Shown: positions 7,133 to 15,962 of the stretch, in pieces
Layout of the letters: the number at the start of each line of letters is the position of its first letter
Position numbering within the stretch: position 1 is the stretch's first letter
DNA from: CAZKDV01 sp964551645
GTDB lineage: Bacteria; Bacteroidota; Bacteroidia; Bacteroidales; DTU049
Direction of reading: 5' to 3'
Length of the DNA: 19,668 nucleotides
Assembly: GCA_964551645.1 (NCBI GenBank)
Contig: CAZKDV010000043.1
Coordinates: 1 to 19,668 of the forward strand
The notes under the pieces: model-generated
Databases searched by the model: none
What the model was told of the DNA's origin: nothing
The model's input: only the letters and a program-made list of their open reading frames with translations
Made by a program: the position numbers and the translations under genes

Positions 7133-10100
7133 CTATCTGATTAACACCATTTTGCCAAAATCCTTAGTGAAATACTGTGAAGCAGATGTTTCGTTTCTTT
7201 CTATATTTTGGTTGTTAATTTTAGTAATAACTCTATATAAGTAAACACCATTAGCCAATAAATCACCAAAATCATCTCTGCCGTCCCAAGCGTATTGACT
7301 TATGTTTTTTCCAATATGAATAGGTCCAAGTTCACTAATATCAATTTCTCTGACTACTTTTCCTGTGATAGTAATAATTTGTATTAAGAAATAATCAGGG
7401 ACTTCATAACCTGTAAGTGTAAAAACAAAATGAGTTTTAGTTGAAAATGGATTGGGCCAATTCATAATTTCAGTAATAGTAGATTTGTTAATAACTTTAA
7501 AGCTAATGGTATAGTCATTATCCCCAGATTCATTATTTGATACATCTTTGGCTTGCACAATAAGTTTGTATGTTCCATCTTCGGTGAAATTTCCTTGATA
7601 TTCAAGTCGTGCAAGGTTGTTCGATGAACTAGTTGCAGGATAAAACTGTATTTGCTCTATGCCATTTGAGATAAAATAAATTCTTTCAAGTTCTTGATAA
7701 TTAGGTTTTTGAATAAATATTTTAAAATTTGTAGTGTCGTTCAATAGTAAATGTTTATTTTCATCTTTCAATATTATCTGAATTAGAGGTTTTGCGCTTA
7801 CAATATCATTATTCATAATTCTAACACCATCAAAAGTAACATCAAGTATAGGATTTGTAATGTCTTTATTGACATGAAATGGGATATTTGCAATATTGTT
7901 AAAATGATATTGTTCAATTTGGTCATATTTATTGGTATTTGGATTGCTCGGATTAAATTCGACCCAAAGCGTGTTGAGTCCTGCAAGCCCAATTGTTGAA
8001 AAATAGATAGAGTCTTGCAAGATATGTCCTGACGGGTGTAGCATAGTTCTTTTAGTTTGCAAAGGGATAAGCTGATTGCTGTTGTTAATTAACCAATAGG
8101 ATACAAGCAAACTGTCGGTAAAATCATATTTGCTAATATTTTTTGTCGAAATGTGTAATTTTACTTCTTCGCCTTCAGATAGAGTGTCGTTGTAGAATGA
8201 ATAATATATGTTTGGACTAATGGCTGTTTCTGGAATACCCTCATATAAAACATGCCAATTTGTTAGTTGCGATGGAGTTCTATTAATGTTGTCTGTAGTT
8301 TTGAGGTGTAATTTAAGATATGGATACACACTTGCTTGAATGCGATGTTCAAGGTCGTAAATATTCAAAGAGTCAGCAATTGGAGGCAAAGGTCCAATAA
8401 GTGTATCAAAGTTTCCTAATGTGTTCATTCCGAGAACATATAATCGGGTGGTATCAGTCCATGTGCCAGTATCAAACGAAGAAATATTCCAATGTAATGA
8501 ACCCCACGAAGAAGCCGGTCCTATAAGCGTTGATTCTATACTGCCTTTTGATATGTTGATAGGAAAATAATAATCATTTTTTATTACCGAAGAAATTGAA
8601 GATCCAATACTTTCTAAAGCAGAGTTAGGATAACCTTTTCTGCCAAAAATCATGTATGGTATATTATTGCTAATGTTTCGTATATAGTTGCTTCCGAAAG
8701 ATTCAAATGCTTGGTATAAGTTTTCTGAATATTTTTGTGCATTGTGATTTCTATGGCTAAATGCCAAAATGTAATAATCATCAGGAACTGAATCAATTAA
8801 GTGAACCATTTTGTCATGCCATTCTTGCTGAGATGTTTGATTTGATAATACAGTATGAAAGTCTAATCCGGCGTGTGGATAAGGCTGACAATGAATGTTT
8901 CCGAAAGAACCTAAACCATTATCTTGAAGGTAAGTCATCCACCTTTCAGATGTATTTGGATTAAATATTACAAACTTCATACTATGTCCAGTTTCTCCAG
9001 CACATGACCACATACAGCCTAATTGGTCAACCCCATTAACTTTAACCCAAGAGCCGTCCCATTGAATGTTTGGATAATAGCCTGTTTGTGCTGAAATCCA
9101 CACATTTGTTGTATCAAACAATAGAGTGCGTTTTTCTTTATTATATACTATATGCTGAAAATTGTTTTTTTTCAATTGAAAAAAATGCGACTGTCCCCAG
9201 CCTTTTTTACCTTTAATATATTGAAATGAACTTTCTCTCCAATTTTCGTTACCCTCATTGGCTACTCTCCAAAAATAAACAGTGCTGTCGGGCATGGAAA
9301 GCATAGATTGTGGTGATGTCCATTCAACTATACCACCAGAAGCATTTTCAACAGTTCCTGTTATTTTATACGGACTGTTAAATAAATCAGTAGTGTCAAG
9401 TTCAAAAACATAGTTGTGAGAAGGCATAAATGGATTACTTGTTGAGGCAATGAAAGTAACAAAAGTATCAGGAACAACTGCAAATTCAACTGGATATACA
9501 GGAATAATATCAGGTGAACTAATATATAATTGCTTAGTCGCTTTATTGTTAATTTCAACTAATTCATCTATTTCATTATATGCGTCAAGTGTAACAGATA
9601 CTTTGTTTAAACCAACACCCTTAATCATATTTACAGGGATAGTGAATGAAATTGTATCTGCGTACAAAGGAGTATTTATTAGCGATAAATATGTTTCAGT
9701 TGTATTATCAGGAAGTTCTCTTTGCAATTCTACCACCATACTTTCATTTATGGCTTTTCCAATGTTTTTTGCAATAATATGCACTTGAAAAGAATCAATT
9801 TCTGTACTTACTATGGTAGGTTCAAAAGTAATTTGAGGAGGAGATATGACATAGTCAGGCTTTAAGTGAGAATTAATCACAATAACAGGATCTCCGTGCA
9901 AAGTCATAGTGTAACAAACCTCTTTAATAGATGGAATTGTAGAGTTTTGAATTTCTTTAATTGTTTTTTGAATCGAACTTCCTATTGAATTTCCATAGTT
10001 TGATTTTGCTATTTTGCCTATAAATGACTTAGAATAATAATGTAAAGCCGACATAACCGTATTTGTAATTGAACCAACAAATGCTATAGCACCTTTGTTT

Positions 10101-12235
10101 TCAATTAAAACAAATTCCTCTGACGAAGTTGGTTCATTTTGATATAAATCTCCTGCCCAGCAAGAATTAGCTAATACAAAGAAATATTTTTTATAATTCT
10201 GGTATTCGTCAGGATTATCAATGCTGATATCAAACCCGATGCCTGCAGCATGTCCAAAAAAGTTTAGTATTGAAACACCTTTGTTTATAATGTTTTTTAA
10301 AGAATCAGAAATAATTTGTTGTATTGGATCTGTCGAGTTTTTTCTGAAAGTTTGTACAGTTCCACCGAAATGCACTTGCTCTAAAGAATCTCTATACTCA
10401 TTCAAATACGATTCAAGTAATTGTCCTTGATATTTGCTGTTACCACCTGCAAAGTGCAAAATCTTTTTCATCCATTCTTTCTCATTTGGATTTGACGGAT
10501 CGTATGGTGCTTTTTGTGCTTGTTCATAATCTTTAACTTTGTTTAGATATAATCTAACATGTTGAACAGTTTTGGCACTTAATCGTCCGGTTGGAATTGC
10601 AGGTGTATATTTATTGTCAATAATTCCTGCCGTAAGCATAATGTCAGATGAAGGATTGCCCATGGGTGGCACTAAAGTCTTGGAGTAAATAGCACTATTT
10701 TTTCTGTATGAATAACTGCCTTCGCCTGCACTATAGCCTTTTCCGATAATAAACAAACCATGTATAGTATCAGCAAAATTATCTAATGCAAATCGAACAA
10801 ATTGTTTGATAGCTAAAGGATGCTTGCGAATACCGTAAGCAAATTGGTCATACAGAGTTTCTGCATCTACCAATAAAGGTGTAAATCCTGTTGAAAGTCT
10901 GTATTTTGCATAATCTTCGCAAATTGACATGAGCGAAGTGTGAGTAAGAATTATGTAATCTACATTGTTGTAATTTGTAGATTTATATTGAATAAAATAT
11001 CCGGAGTTTGTGGAATTTTTGTTGACGGCTTCAATTGAATTGACTTCTTTTATAGTATTTTCCAAAAGAGAATGGCATAAAATATTTGAATTGTTATGAG
11101 GAATGAGAGCTTTATAAATATTGCTTTCTTGCACAGCGACAATTCTTTTGTTATTTGTTAAATCATAAATAATAAGTTTTTGATTATCAGGGTTTTGAAT
11201 ATTAGAAATATTAAGTAGTGCTTTTGTTTGTGAAGGTTTTGGAATTGTAAATGTTAATTCAGTTCCGTTATTAAAATTTAATCTACGAGGATATTCAATT
11301 TCAATGTATGATATGGTGTTTCTATCTGCGCCAAGTTTGAGTATATTCGGGAGTGTAAATGTGAAATCAACTGTAGAAGCATGTAGCAAGTTAGCAGGCA
11401 ATGTCCTTGTAATGTGTATTGTTTTATATCCAGTATATGTAGTATCAATAGCGTTATTTAAGAAATTAATCCGCATTTGATGATTTGCTCCTCCACTCAA
11501 GTAGTTGCTTGCACCTACTATTTTTAAATCTATTTTAGCTGCTGGTCCACTCAAAAATGCTTGTGGAGTTGCCAATGTTTTAGTTCTAATTGTCGCAACA
11601 CCCGGCGTTTCAGTATTTATTGATAATGCTTCGTCAAACCACCCTTCGCCAGAAGTGTATTCAAAGTCTGATACTCCTGCGGAATTGGTTTCTCCGGGAA
11701 AATATGTGCTGGTGTAGTTTTGTCTAACTTTTTGTAAAACATATTGGATAGGAGAGTATGATGAAAAATTATTGTCTGAAATAGCTTCAATTCTTCGATT
11801 ATTTATTGAGTTTCCGTATGTTATAAAGTAACTTGAAGTATCATTGAAAAAACTATAATATGGATTTGTTAAATCGCTGGAATCTTTAAATAATTGATAA
11901 TCAAAGGAAGCAGTGTTTTTTTTGCCATAAAATTCAATAAAGTCATTGTCATTGAAAATGCCGTCTTCTTCTCCGTAGAAGTAGATATATTGTTCTTCTC
12001 CTTCATGAAAAATTTGAATTTGTCGAGCATCTATTGAAGCGATTGGAAATCCTGATTGTTTGAGTGTAGAATATGAAATTCGGTATATTCCATCAGCTGA
12101 AACAGGAATTCTGTAATACGGTTTATTGTAATCTATCCACTCATTTCCATATTTTTGAGAAAATGAGACTTGTGGAATAAACAAAGCTATAATTAGTAAA
12201 ACTAAAAAAATAATTTTTGAGAAATCTTGTTTCAT
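7133..12235 (-). CDS. porU2: Type IX secretion system sortase of the PorU2 type (peptidase C25 family)
   Basis: 1700 aa, much longer than classical PorU (about 1150 aa) and in the range of PorU2-type proteins. The signal peptide is 1-26 (LVLLIIALFIPQVSFSQ). The N-terminal beta-rich region is about 30-420. The gingipain-type C25 domain is about 425-795, with catalytic His662 in NFFGHAAG and Cys692 in ANSCWAGD. A CARDB-like beta-sandwich covers about 800-905. An unusual region at about 1080-1215 resembles the ILEI/FAM3 fold (see findings). Further Ig-like segments are about 1340-1580. A C-terminal FlgD/T9SS-CTD-like sandwich begins NWPNPFS (1592) and contains YAWDGRDDFGDLLANGVYLY. It should act at the cell surface, cleaving C-terminal sorting signals and transferring client proteins to a surface anchor; this is established for PorU and inferred for PorU2. 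The ATG overlaps the porV2 stop as ATGA, so the pair is translationally coupled. Confidence 0.9.
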   Translation of the reverse strand: MKQDFSKIIFLVLLIIALFIPQVSFSQKYGNEWIDYNKPYYRIPVSADGIYRISYSTLKQSGFPIASIDARQIQIFHEGEEQYIYFYGEEDGIFNDNDFIEFYGKKNTASFDYQLFKDSSDLTNPYYSFFNDTSSYFITYGNSINNRRIEAISDNNFSSYSPIQYVLQKVRQNYTSTYFPGETNSAGVSDFEYTSGEGWFDEALSINTETPGVATIRTKTLATPQAFLSGPAAKIDLKIVGASNYLSGGANHQMRINFLNNAIDTTYTGYKTIHITRTLPANLLHASTVDFTFTLPNILKLGADRNTISYIEIEYPRRLNFNNGTELTFTIPKPSQTKALLNISNIQNPDNQKLIIYDLTNNKRIVAVQESNIYKALIPHNNSNILCHSLLENTIKEVNSIEAVNKNSTNSGYFIQYKSTNYNNVDYIILTHTSLMSICEDYAKYRLSTGFTPLLVDAETLYDQFAYGIRKHPLAIKQFVRFALDNFADTIHGLFIIGKGYSAGEGSYSYRKNSAIYSKTLVPPMGNPSSDIMLTAGIIDNKYTPAIPTGRLSAKTVQHVRLYLNKVKDYEQAQKAPYDPSNPNEKEWMKKILHFAGGNSKYQGQLLESYLNEYRDSLEQVHFGGTVQTFRKNSTDPIQQIISDSLKNIINKGVSILNFFGHAAGIGFDISIDNPDEYQNYKKYFFVLANSCWAGDLYQNEPTSSEEFVLIENKGAIAFVGSITNTVMSALHYYSKSFIGKIAKSNYGNSIGSSIQKTIKEIQNSTIPSIKEVCYTMTLHGDPVIVINSHLKPDYVISPPQITFEPTIVSTEIDSFQVHIIAKNIGKAINESMVVELQRELPDNTTETYLSLINTPLYADTISFTIPVNMIKGVGLNKVSVTLDAYNEIDELVEINNKATKQLYISSPDIIPVYPVEFAVVPDTFVTFIASTSNPFMPSHNYVFELDTTDLFNSPYKITGTVENASGGIVEWTSPQSMLSMPDSTVYFWRVANEGNENWRESSFQYIKGKKGWGQSHFFQLKKNNFQHIVYNKEKRTLLFDTTNVWISAQTGYYPNIQWDGSWVKVNGVDQLGCMWSCAGETGHSMKFVIFNPNTSERWMTYLQDNGLGSFGNIHCQPYPHAGLDFHTVLSNQTSQQEWHDKMVHLIDSVPDDYYILAFSHRNHNAQKYSENLYQAFESFGSNYIRNISNNIPYMIFGRKGYPNSALESIGSSISSVIKNDYYFPINISKGSIESTLIGPASSWGSLHWNISSFDTGTWTDTTRLYVLGMNTLGNFDTLIGPLPPIADSLNIYDLEHRIQASVYPYLKLHLKTTDNINRTPSQLTNWHVLYEGIPETAISPNIYYSFYNDTLSEGEEVKLHISTKNISKYDFTDSLLVSYWLINNSNQLIPLQTKRTMLHPSGHILQDSIYFSTIGLAGLNTLWVEFNPSNPNTNKYDQIEQYHFNNIANIPFHVNKDITNPILDVTFDGVRIMNNDIVSAKPLIQIILKDENKHLLLNDTTNFKIFIQKPNYQELERIYFISNGIEQIQFYPATSSSNNLARLEYQGNFTEDGTYKLIVQAKDVSNNESGDNDYTISFKVINKSTITEIMNWPNPFSTKTHFVFTLTGYEVPDYFLIQIITITGKVVREIDISELGPIHIGKNISQYAWDGRDDFGDLLANGVYLYRVITKINNQNIERNETSASQYFTKDFGKMVLIR

Positions 12236-13427
12236 TTTGCTTCTGCAACTTTATTGAAAGACAGACGAATAGAGAAAATATTTGAATATAAAGCAATTGA
12301 GTTATCACCTATATCAGTTAAAGCATAATCAATAGCAATAAAGTCTTTAATTCTAATACCTATGCCCATATTTGGTTGAAATGTAGTTGTTTGTATTCCT
12401 TTTGAGTTAGTCTCTTTTTGAATATTTCCAAGTCCTGCTCTGAAAAAAGCTATTTTTTTGAAATTTAATTCAATTCCTATATGAGGGTCAATGCTGAAAA
12501 CATCAGTTTTGATAGGAGTATTTCTTTGTTTGTCAAAAGTCATATCAATATTTCCTTCTACTAATAGTGTAAAAGAAGGGGAGAAATAAAAATTTTTTCC
12601 AGTAGCTAACAACAATCTTGGCATACTGATTTCTAAAGAATTTTCAGGAATAACATTTCCGGTAAGCGTGAATACTTCTTTCATTTTATCACTCAATGAA
12701 AATGACCAAGCATTAAAAGTTGAGCTAGCATCTCTAAGCACAGCTGCAAATAGCCAAGTGTTTTTAGCGTAAGATACAGACAAAACCACAACGGTTGTTT
12801 GAAAGGAGCTAAATTATGGCTGATAAACATGTCTTAAACGTCACAGAACAGAACTTCGAGCAGGAGGTGCTCAAGTCCGAGGTACCGGTCCTGGTGGACT
12901 NNNNNNNNNNAATTTGCAAAATCTCCCATACGCCTTCTTATAACTTTAATGCTTCCGCCAGTAGATAGTTCATTTTGTTTAAGAAAACGACCGTATGAAG
13001 CAAAAAAGGCTAAATCAGTTACGGAAAAAGTTGTTATTTTATCAAAATTGATATTACCCTGATTATCAATAAGTTCGGTTGTGTTAGGAATGTTGTCAAT
13101 TCCCGACCTAACAATTGAAAAAGCTAAAGCAGATTTGTCGTCAATTTTGAACCCCAGACCCACATAATCAAATTTTGCAATACCTGCAAAATACTCAGCA
13201 TGCATCAAGCCTAACTGCCTTTCGCCTTGCATTTGTGGCAAGCGAGATGGATTCCAAAAGCCAGCAGTTACATCATCGCAAGATGCAATTATTGAATTGG
13301 ACATTCCTTGCGCTCTGGCTCCTATGCCGATTGATAAAAATTCGTTTGAGTATTTTGGAGCGGATTGAGCAAGCCCAAAACAAGCCAACAACATAAGTAT
13401 TGCAACGATATGAGTTTTTCTAAACAT
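12232..13427 (-). CDS. porV2: Type IX sorting system outer-membrane protein of the PorV2 type, interrupted by an assembly gap
   Basis: The gene is in two pieces: an N-terminal part (13427 down to 12911) and a C-terminal part (about 12783 down to 12232). The N-terminal part starts MFRKTHIVAILMLLACFGLA, a signal peptide, followed by the PorV/PorQ-family signature IGIGARAQGMSN and AGFWNPSRL. An in-frame ATG at 13454 is less likely as the start because it would lengthen the signal peptide awkwardly. It runs to KVIRRRMGDFAN at the gap. The C-terminal part resumes with LSVSYAKNTWLFAAVLRD, then NAWSFSLSD and the usual FQPNMGIGIRIK...IDYALTDIG end. It is a FadL-like OM beta-barrel; PorV shuttles T9SS clients to PorU, and a partner role with PorU2 is inferred. 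Foreign sequence plus N10 fill 12784-12910, apparently in place of only about 8 native codons. The gene is probably intact in the organism. Confidence 0.87.
12784..12900 (+). CDS. trxA: Foreign fragment: 5' end of a thioredoxin gene with its leader (chimeric contig end)
   Basis: From 12816, ATG opens a plus-strand frame of 28 codons up to the Ns, starting MADKHVLNVTEQNFEQEVLK and ending PVLVD(F). That is the N-terminus of a bacterial thioredoxin just before its WCGPC active site. It has a strong Shine-Dalgarno AAGGAG (12803-12808, 7 nt spacing), unlike the native genes. By hand count 43 of 85 bases from 12816 are G or C, against roughly 30% around it, with codons such as CTC, GTC, GAG and CCG favoured. 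The minus-strand porV2 frame breaks at this block. The likely source is a different organism (a proteobacterium-like thioredoxin), joined here by misassembly. It is not evidence that this genome encodes this protein. Confidence 0.85.
12901..12910. other. Assembly gap (10 N)
   Basis: Ten N bases, probably a fixed-length placeholder. From the two porV2 halves, the native missing sequence is probably about 25 bp if the foreign block 12784-12900 is removed. Confidence 0.98.
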
Positions 13428-13438
13428 AGCTATGATTA

Positions 13439-13475
13439 CTTTGTAAAAATACAAAGAAATTTGAAATTCAAATTT
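13439..13475 (-). promoter_or_regulatory. Two adjacent dyads in the leader/promoter region of porV2
   Basis: In the 83-bp gap ahead of porV2, AAATTTGAA (13457-13465) and TTCAAATTT (13467-13475) form a 9-bp-arm palindrome with a 1-nt centre. Directly beside it, CTTTGTA (13439-13445) and TACAAAG (13450-13456) form a 7-bp-arm repeat. On the minus strand this includes TTTG (13472-13469) and TATTTTTA (13451-13444), a weak match to TTTG/TAnnTTTG with 17-bp spacing. It could be a promoter with an operator for porV2-porU2. AT-rich DNA yields such dyads by chance fairly often. Confidence 0.35.
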
Positions 13476-13510
13476 GAAAATTGTTTCATTATTTGTGGCT
13501 ATATCTTAGT

Positions 13511-15000
13511 TTATTGTATTCTTTGTAGTCTGGCTTTTGCTTTTTGTTGAATTGATGCTCTGTATTCTTCAAATGGTAATGATAAGCACATATTATAATA
13601 TTTTTTTGCTTCTGCTTTTTGTTGTTTTGATTCATAAATATTTCCAAGCATTAATGCCGAATTGGCGGCAAAATACTCTTTCAAATATTTTCCTTGTATT
13701 ATGGTTTCATTATAGTATTGAATTGCTTGATATTCCTTGTTTTGCAGGTGCAATACTCTTGCTTTTCTATATTTGTACTCAACGCAAAGAAGCGTTTTTT
13801 TGCATATCTTAGTGCTATCAATATTGTTAAGAATATTCAATGCTTCTTCATAGTATCCACCGTCACTTAATAATTGTGCTTGTAATAATTGCGGATGTGG
13901 TATTATATTGCTTTCTGCTTCTTTTTGCGCTAGTTTATCTGCATCGCTAATTGAATTTCCAACTTGCTTGATGATATTTATATAATATTCATATTTTGCA
14001 GTATCTCCATTAATTAAATAATACCATGCAATTTTTTGATAAGCAGTTTTAATATTGTGTATTCCTTTGAAATTGCTAACATATCTGAATAAAAAATTTA
14101 CAGCATTATTATCATTTTTTTGCAATAATAATAAGCCATGAAGATAGTCGAGATAGTCAAATCGCATTTGTAAATTTGTATTGTTATACTTTTTTAATTC
14201 ATTGATAGCTAAATTATTATGTCCAGAATTTTTGAGTAAAACAACTTTGTAATATATATATATAGGACTTGTTTGATAGATCGGTGATACTTTTTCAGCT
14301 AAAGACAAGAGTTTTGAATATGAGTCTTGTTCATAGTTTAGCATACTTGTTAAAATTGACAAGCCCATGAAGCTTTCTACTTGTAAATAGTTGAGTTCTG
14401 TGTTTTTGATACTTTCATTAAATACTTTCATTAATTCAGCTTCTCCTTGAGAAATGCTCCCAGAAAAGCCTATGAAATTAACTAACCACGAGTATTGTTG
14501 CGGTATTGTGCCTACAAAAGCATGTATAAGTCCTAATTCCTTGTTTTGTGCAATAAAGTTCGGAAATAGCTTTTTGTTTTCTTCAAGCAAGCCATTTGCT
14601 CGTCTGAAGTCTATGCCTGCTTTTACATAACTTCCATGTTTGAATTGAATTAAAGCTCTTTGAAGATATAAATTGCCTAAGCAGTATCTATGAAAAGGAG
14701 ATTTTTTATTGCTGTTTTTTAAAGATTTCTCCCATTGGGTAAATTTTTGAATATAATTATTTTTATCAGCACTTGTTTCGTTCAAAAATGCTTTTATGAA
14801 ATATATATTACTTTCAAGATAAGAGTATAGAAGATTGTTTTTATCTCTTGCTTTGGCAGTCTGAATATGTTTTAACGCATCATTGTGTTGAAACAATATA
14901 ATTTGCTGATGAATTTTCAGAAAATCATCGTTAACAAAAAAGTCCTGACAGCTAACTGTTTGAAAGCTAAAAATTAAAAAAAAAATGGGATAATTCGCAC
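13511..15000 (-). CDS. Secreted tetratricopeptide-repeat protein, apparent 1-nt frameshift in the signal peptide
   Basis: A continuous helical-repeat protein whose in-frame part runs to the stop at 13511. TPR-like helices are clearest near the C-terminus (YYEEALNILNNIDS, QAIQYYNETI, LGNIYESKQQKAEAKKYYNM). A mid segment GLIHAFVGTIPQQYSWLVNF with GSISQGEAEL resembles DUF3808/IML2-type TPR proteins. The first usable in-frame start is a TTG at 14896, but the frame stays open upstream through a clear signal-peptide core (FFLIFSFQTVSCQD) with no ATG, GTG or TTG. A GTG at 15000-14998 overlaps the upstream gene's stop (TAGTG) and would read MRIIPFFF into that signal peptide if the T run (A's at 14976-14985 on the plus strand) had 11 rather than 10 bases. 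The function is unknown; an envelope protein probably processed before Gln. It follows the zinc-ribbon gene directly and precedes porV2 by 83 bp. Confidence 0.75.
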
Positions 15001-15941
15001 TATTCTTGTTCTATCTGTTTTTGGATAAAATTATCAATAATTACACGACCGCAATATTCGCAAACAATAATTTTTTTATGTTGTTTAATTTCCATTTGGC
15101 GTTGAGGTGGAATTTGATTAAAACAACCTCCACAAGCATCTCGTTCGATAGAAACAATTGCTAATCCGTTTTTTGCATTTTTTCTCAATCTTGAATACGA
15201 GTACAATAATCGTTCATCAATGACTTTAATAACTTCTTCGCGTTCTTTTTTTAGTTTTTTTTCATCTAATTCTGTTTCAGCAACAATTATGCTTAGCTCA
15301 AGTTTCTTTTGTTCTAAATCTTTTTTTCTTTCTTCTAAAGTATGTTTCAATTCTTCAAGTTGAGATTCTTTTTGTTCTTTTGCTTCTGTAGTATTATCAA
15401 TTTGTTTGTTAGTGAGTTTAATTTCTAATACTTGATAATTAATTTCTTTGTTAATTGAATCAAACTCACGATTATTTCTAACACTATTTAATTGTTCTTT
15501 GTATTTTTCGATTAGCATTTCACACGATTTAATATAGTTGTGAAAATCTTTAATAGATGTTACTAATTCATTGATTTCTTGCAATGAATTGTCTAATCTT
15601 GTTTGAAGCCTCGCAACATCATCTTCGTTATCTTGAACTTCGTATGGCAATTCACCTCTAATGATATTAATTCTATCTATTTTAGAATCAATAGTTTGCA
15701 AGTTGTACAAAGAAATCAATTTTTGTCTTATAGACAAATCAAATTGCTTATCGGAATCAATTAAAGGTTTTTTATTACTGTCAATAATTACTTCACTAAT
15801 AGTGTTGTCAATAATGTTATCTTTTGGTTCTTCAACTGCTTTTTTTGCACTTTTGGTTTTAGATGCTTTAGTTTCTTTTTTAGCCTTAGTTTCCTTAGTG
15901 ATTTTTGTGTTATTTGCTTTATTTGGTTTTGGATTTGCCAT
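15000..15941 (-). CDS. C4-type zinc-ribbon, coiled-coil protein
   Basis: 313 aa. Residues 1-40 are Lys/Ala/Thr-rich and probably disordered. About 70-250 are long heptad-rich helices, an antiparallel coiled coil typical of the family. The C-terminus is a four-Cys zinc ribbon with Cys270/273 (CGGCFNQIPPQ) and Cys294/297 (CEYCGRVI). This matches the CT398/HP0958(FlgZ)-like zinc-ribbon family, cytoplasmic proteins thought to bind nucleic acid or act as chaperones. The precise role in Bacteroidota is unknown. The gene is commonly found next to nif3-like genes, as it is here: it lies 21 bp after the Nif3-family stop, supporting co-transcription and a functional link. The stop TAG shares its last base with the likely GTG start of the TPR gene. 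Confidence 0.9.
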   Translation of the reverse strand: MANPKPNKANNTKITKETKAKKETKASKTKSAKKAVEEPKDNIIDNTISEVIIDSNKKPLIDSDKQFDLSIRQKLISLYNLQTIDSKIDRINIIRGELPYEVQDNEDDVARLQTRLDNSLQEINELVTSIKDFHNYIKSCEMLIEKYKEQLNSVRNNREFDSINKEINYQVLEIKLTNKQIDNTTEAKEQKESQLEELKHTLEERKKDLEQKKLELSIIVAETELDEKKLKKEREEVIKVIDERLLYSYSRLRKNAKNGLAIVSIERDACGGCFNQIPPQRQMEIKQHKKIIVCEYCGRVIIDNFIQKQIEQE

Positions 15942-15962
15942 ATTATTGTAATTTACAATGAA

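Noticed and set aside
12816..12900. A real thioredoxin gene inserted in porV2 by transfer
   Set aside because: The fragment stops at the assembly gap, the two porV2 halves need only about 25 bp between them, and there is no rest of the gene on the far side; misassembly is simpler.
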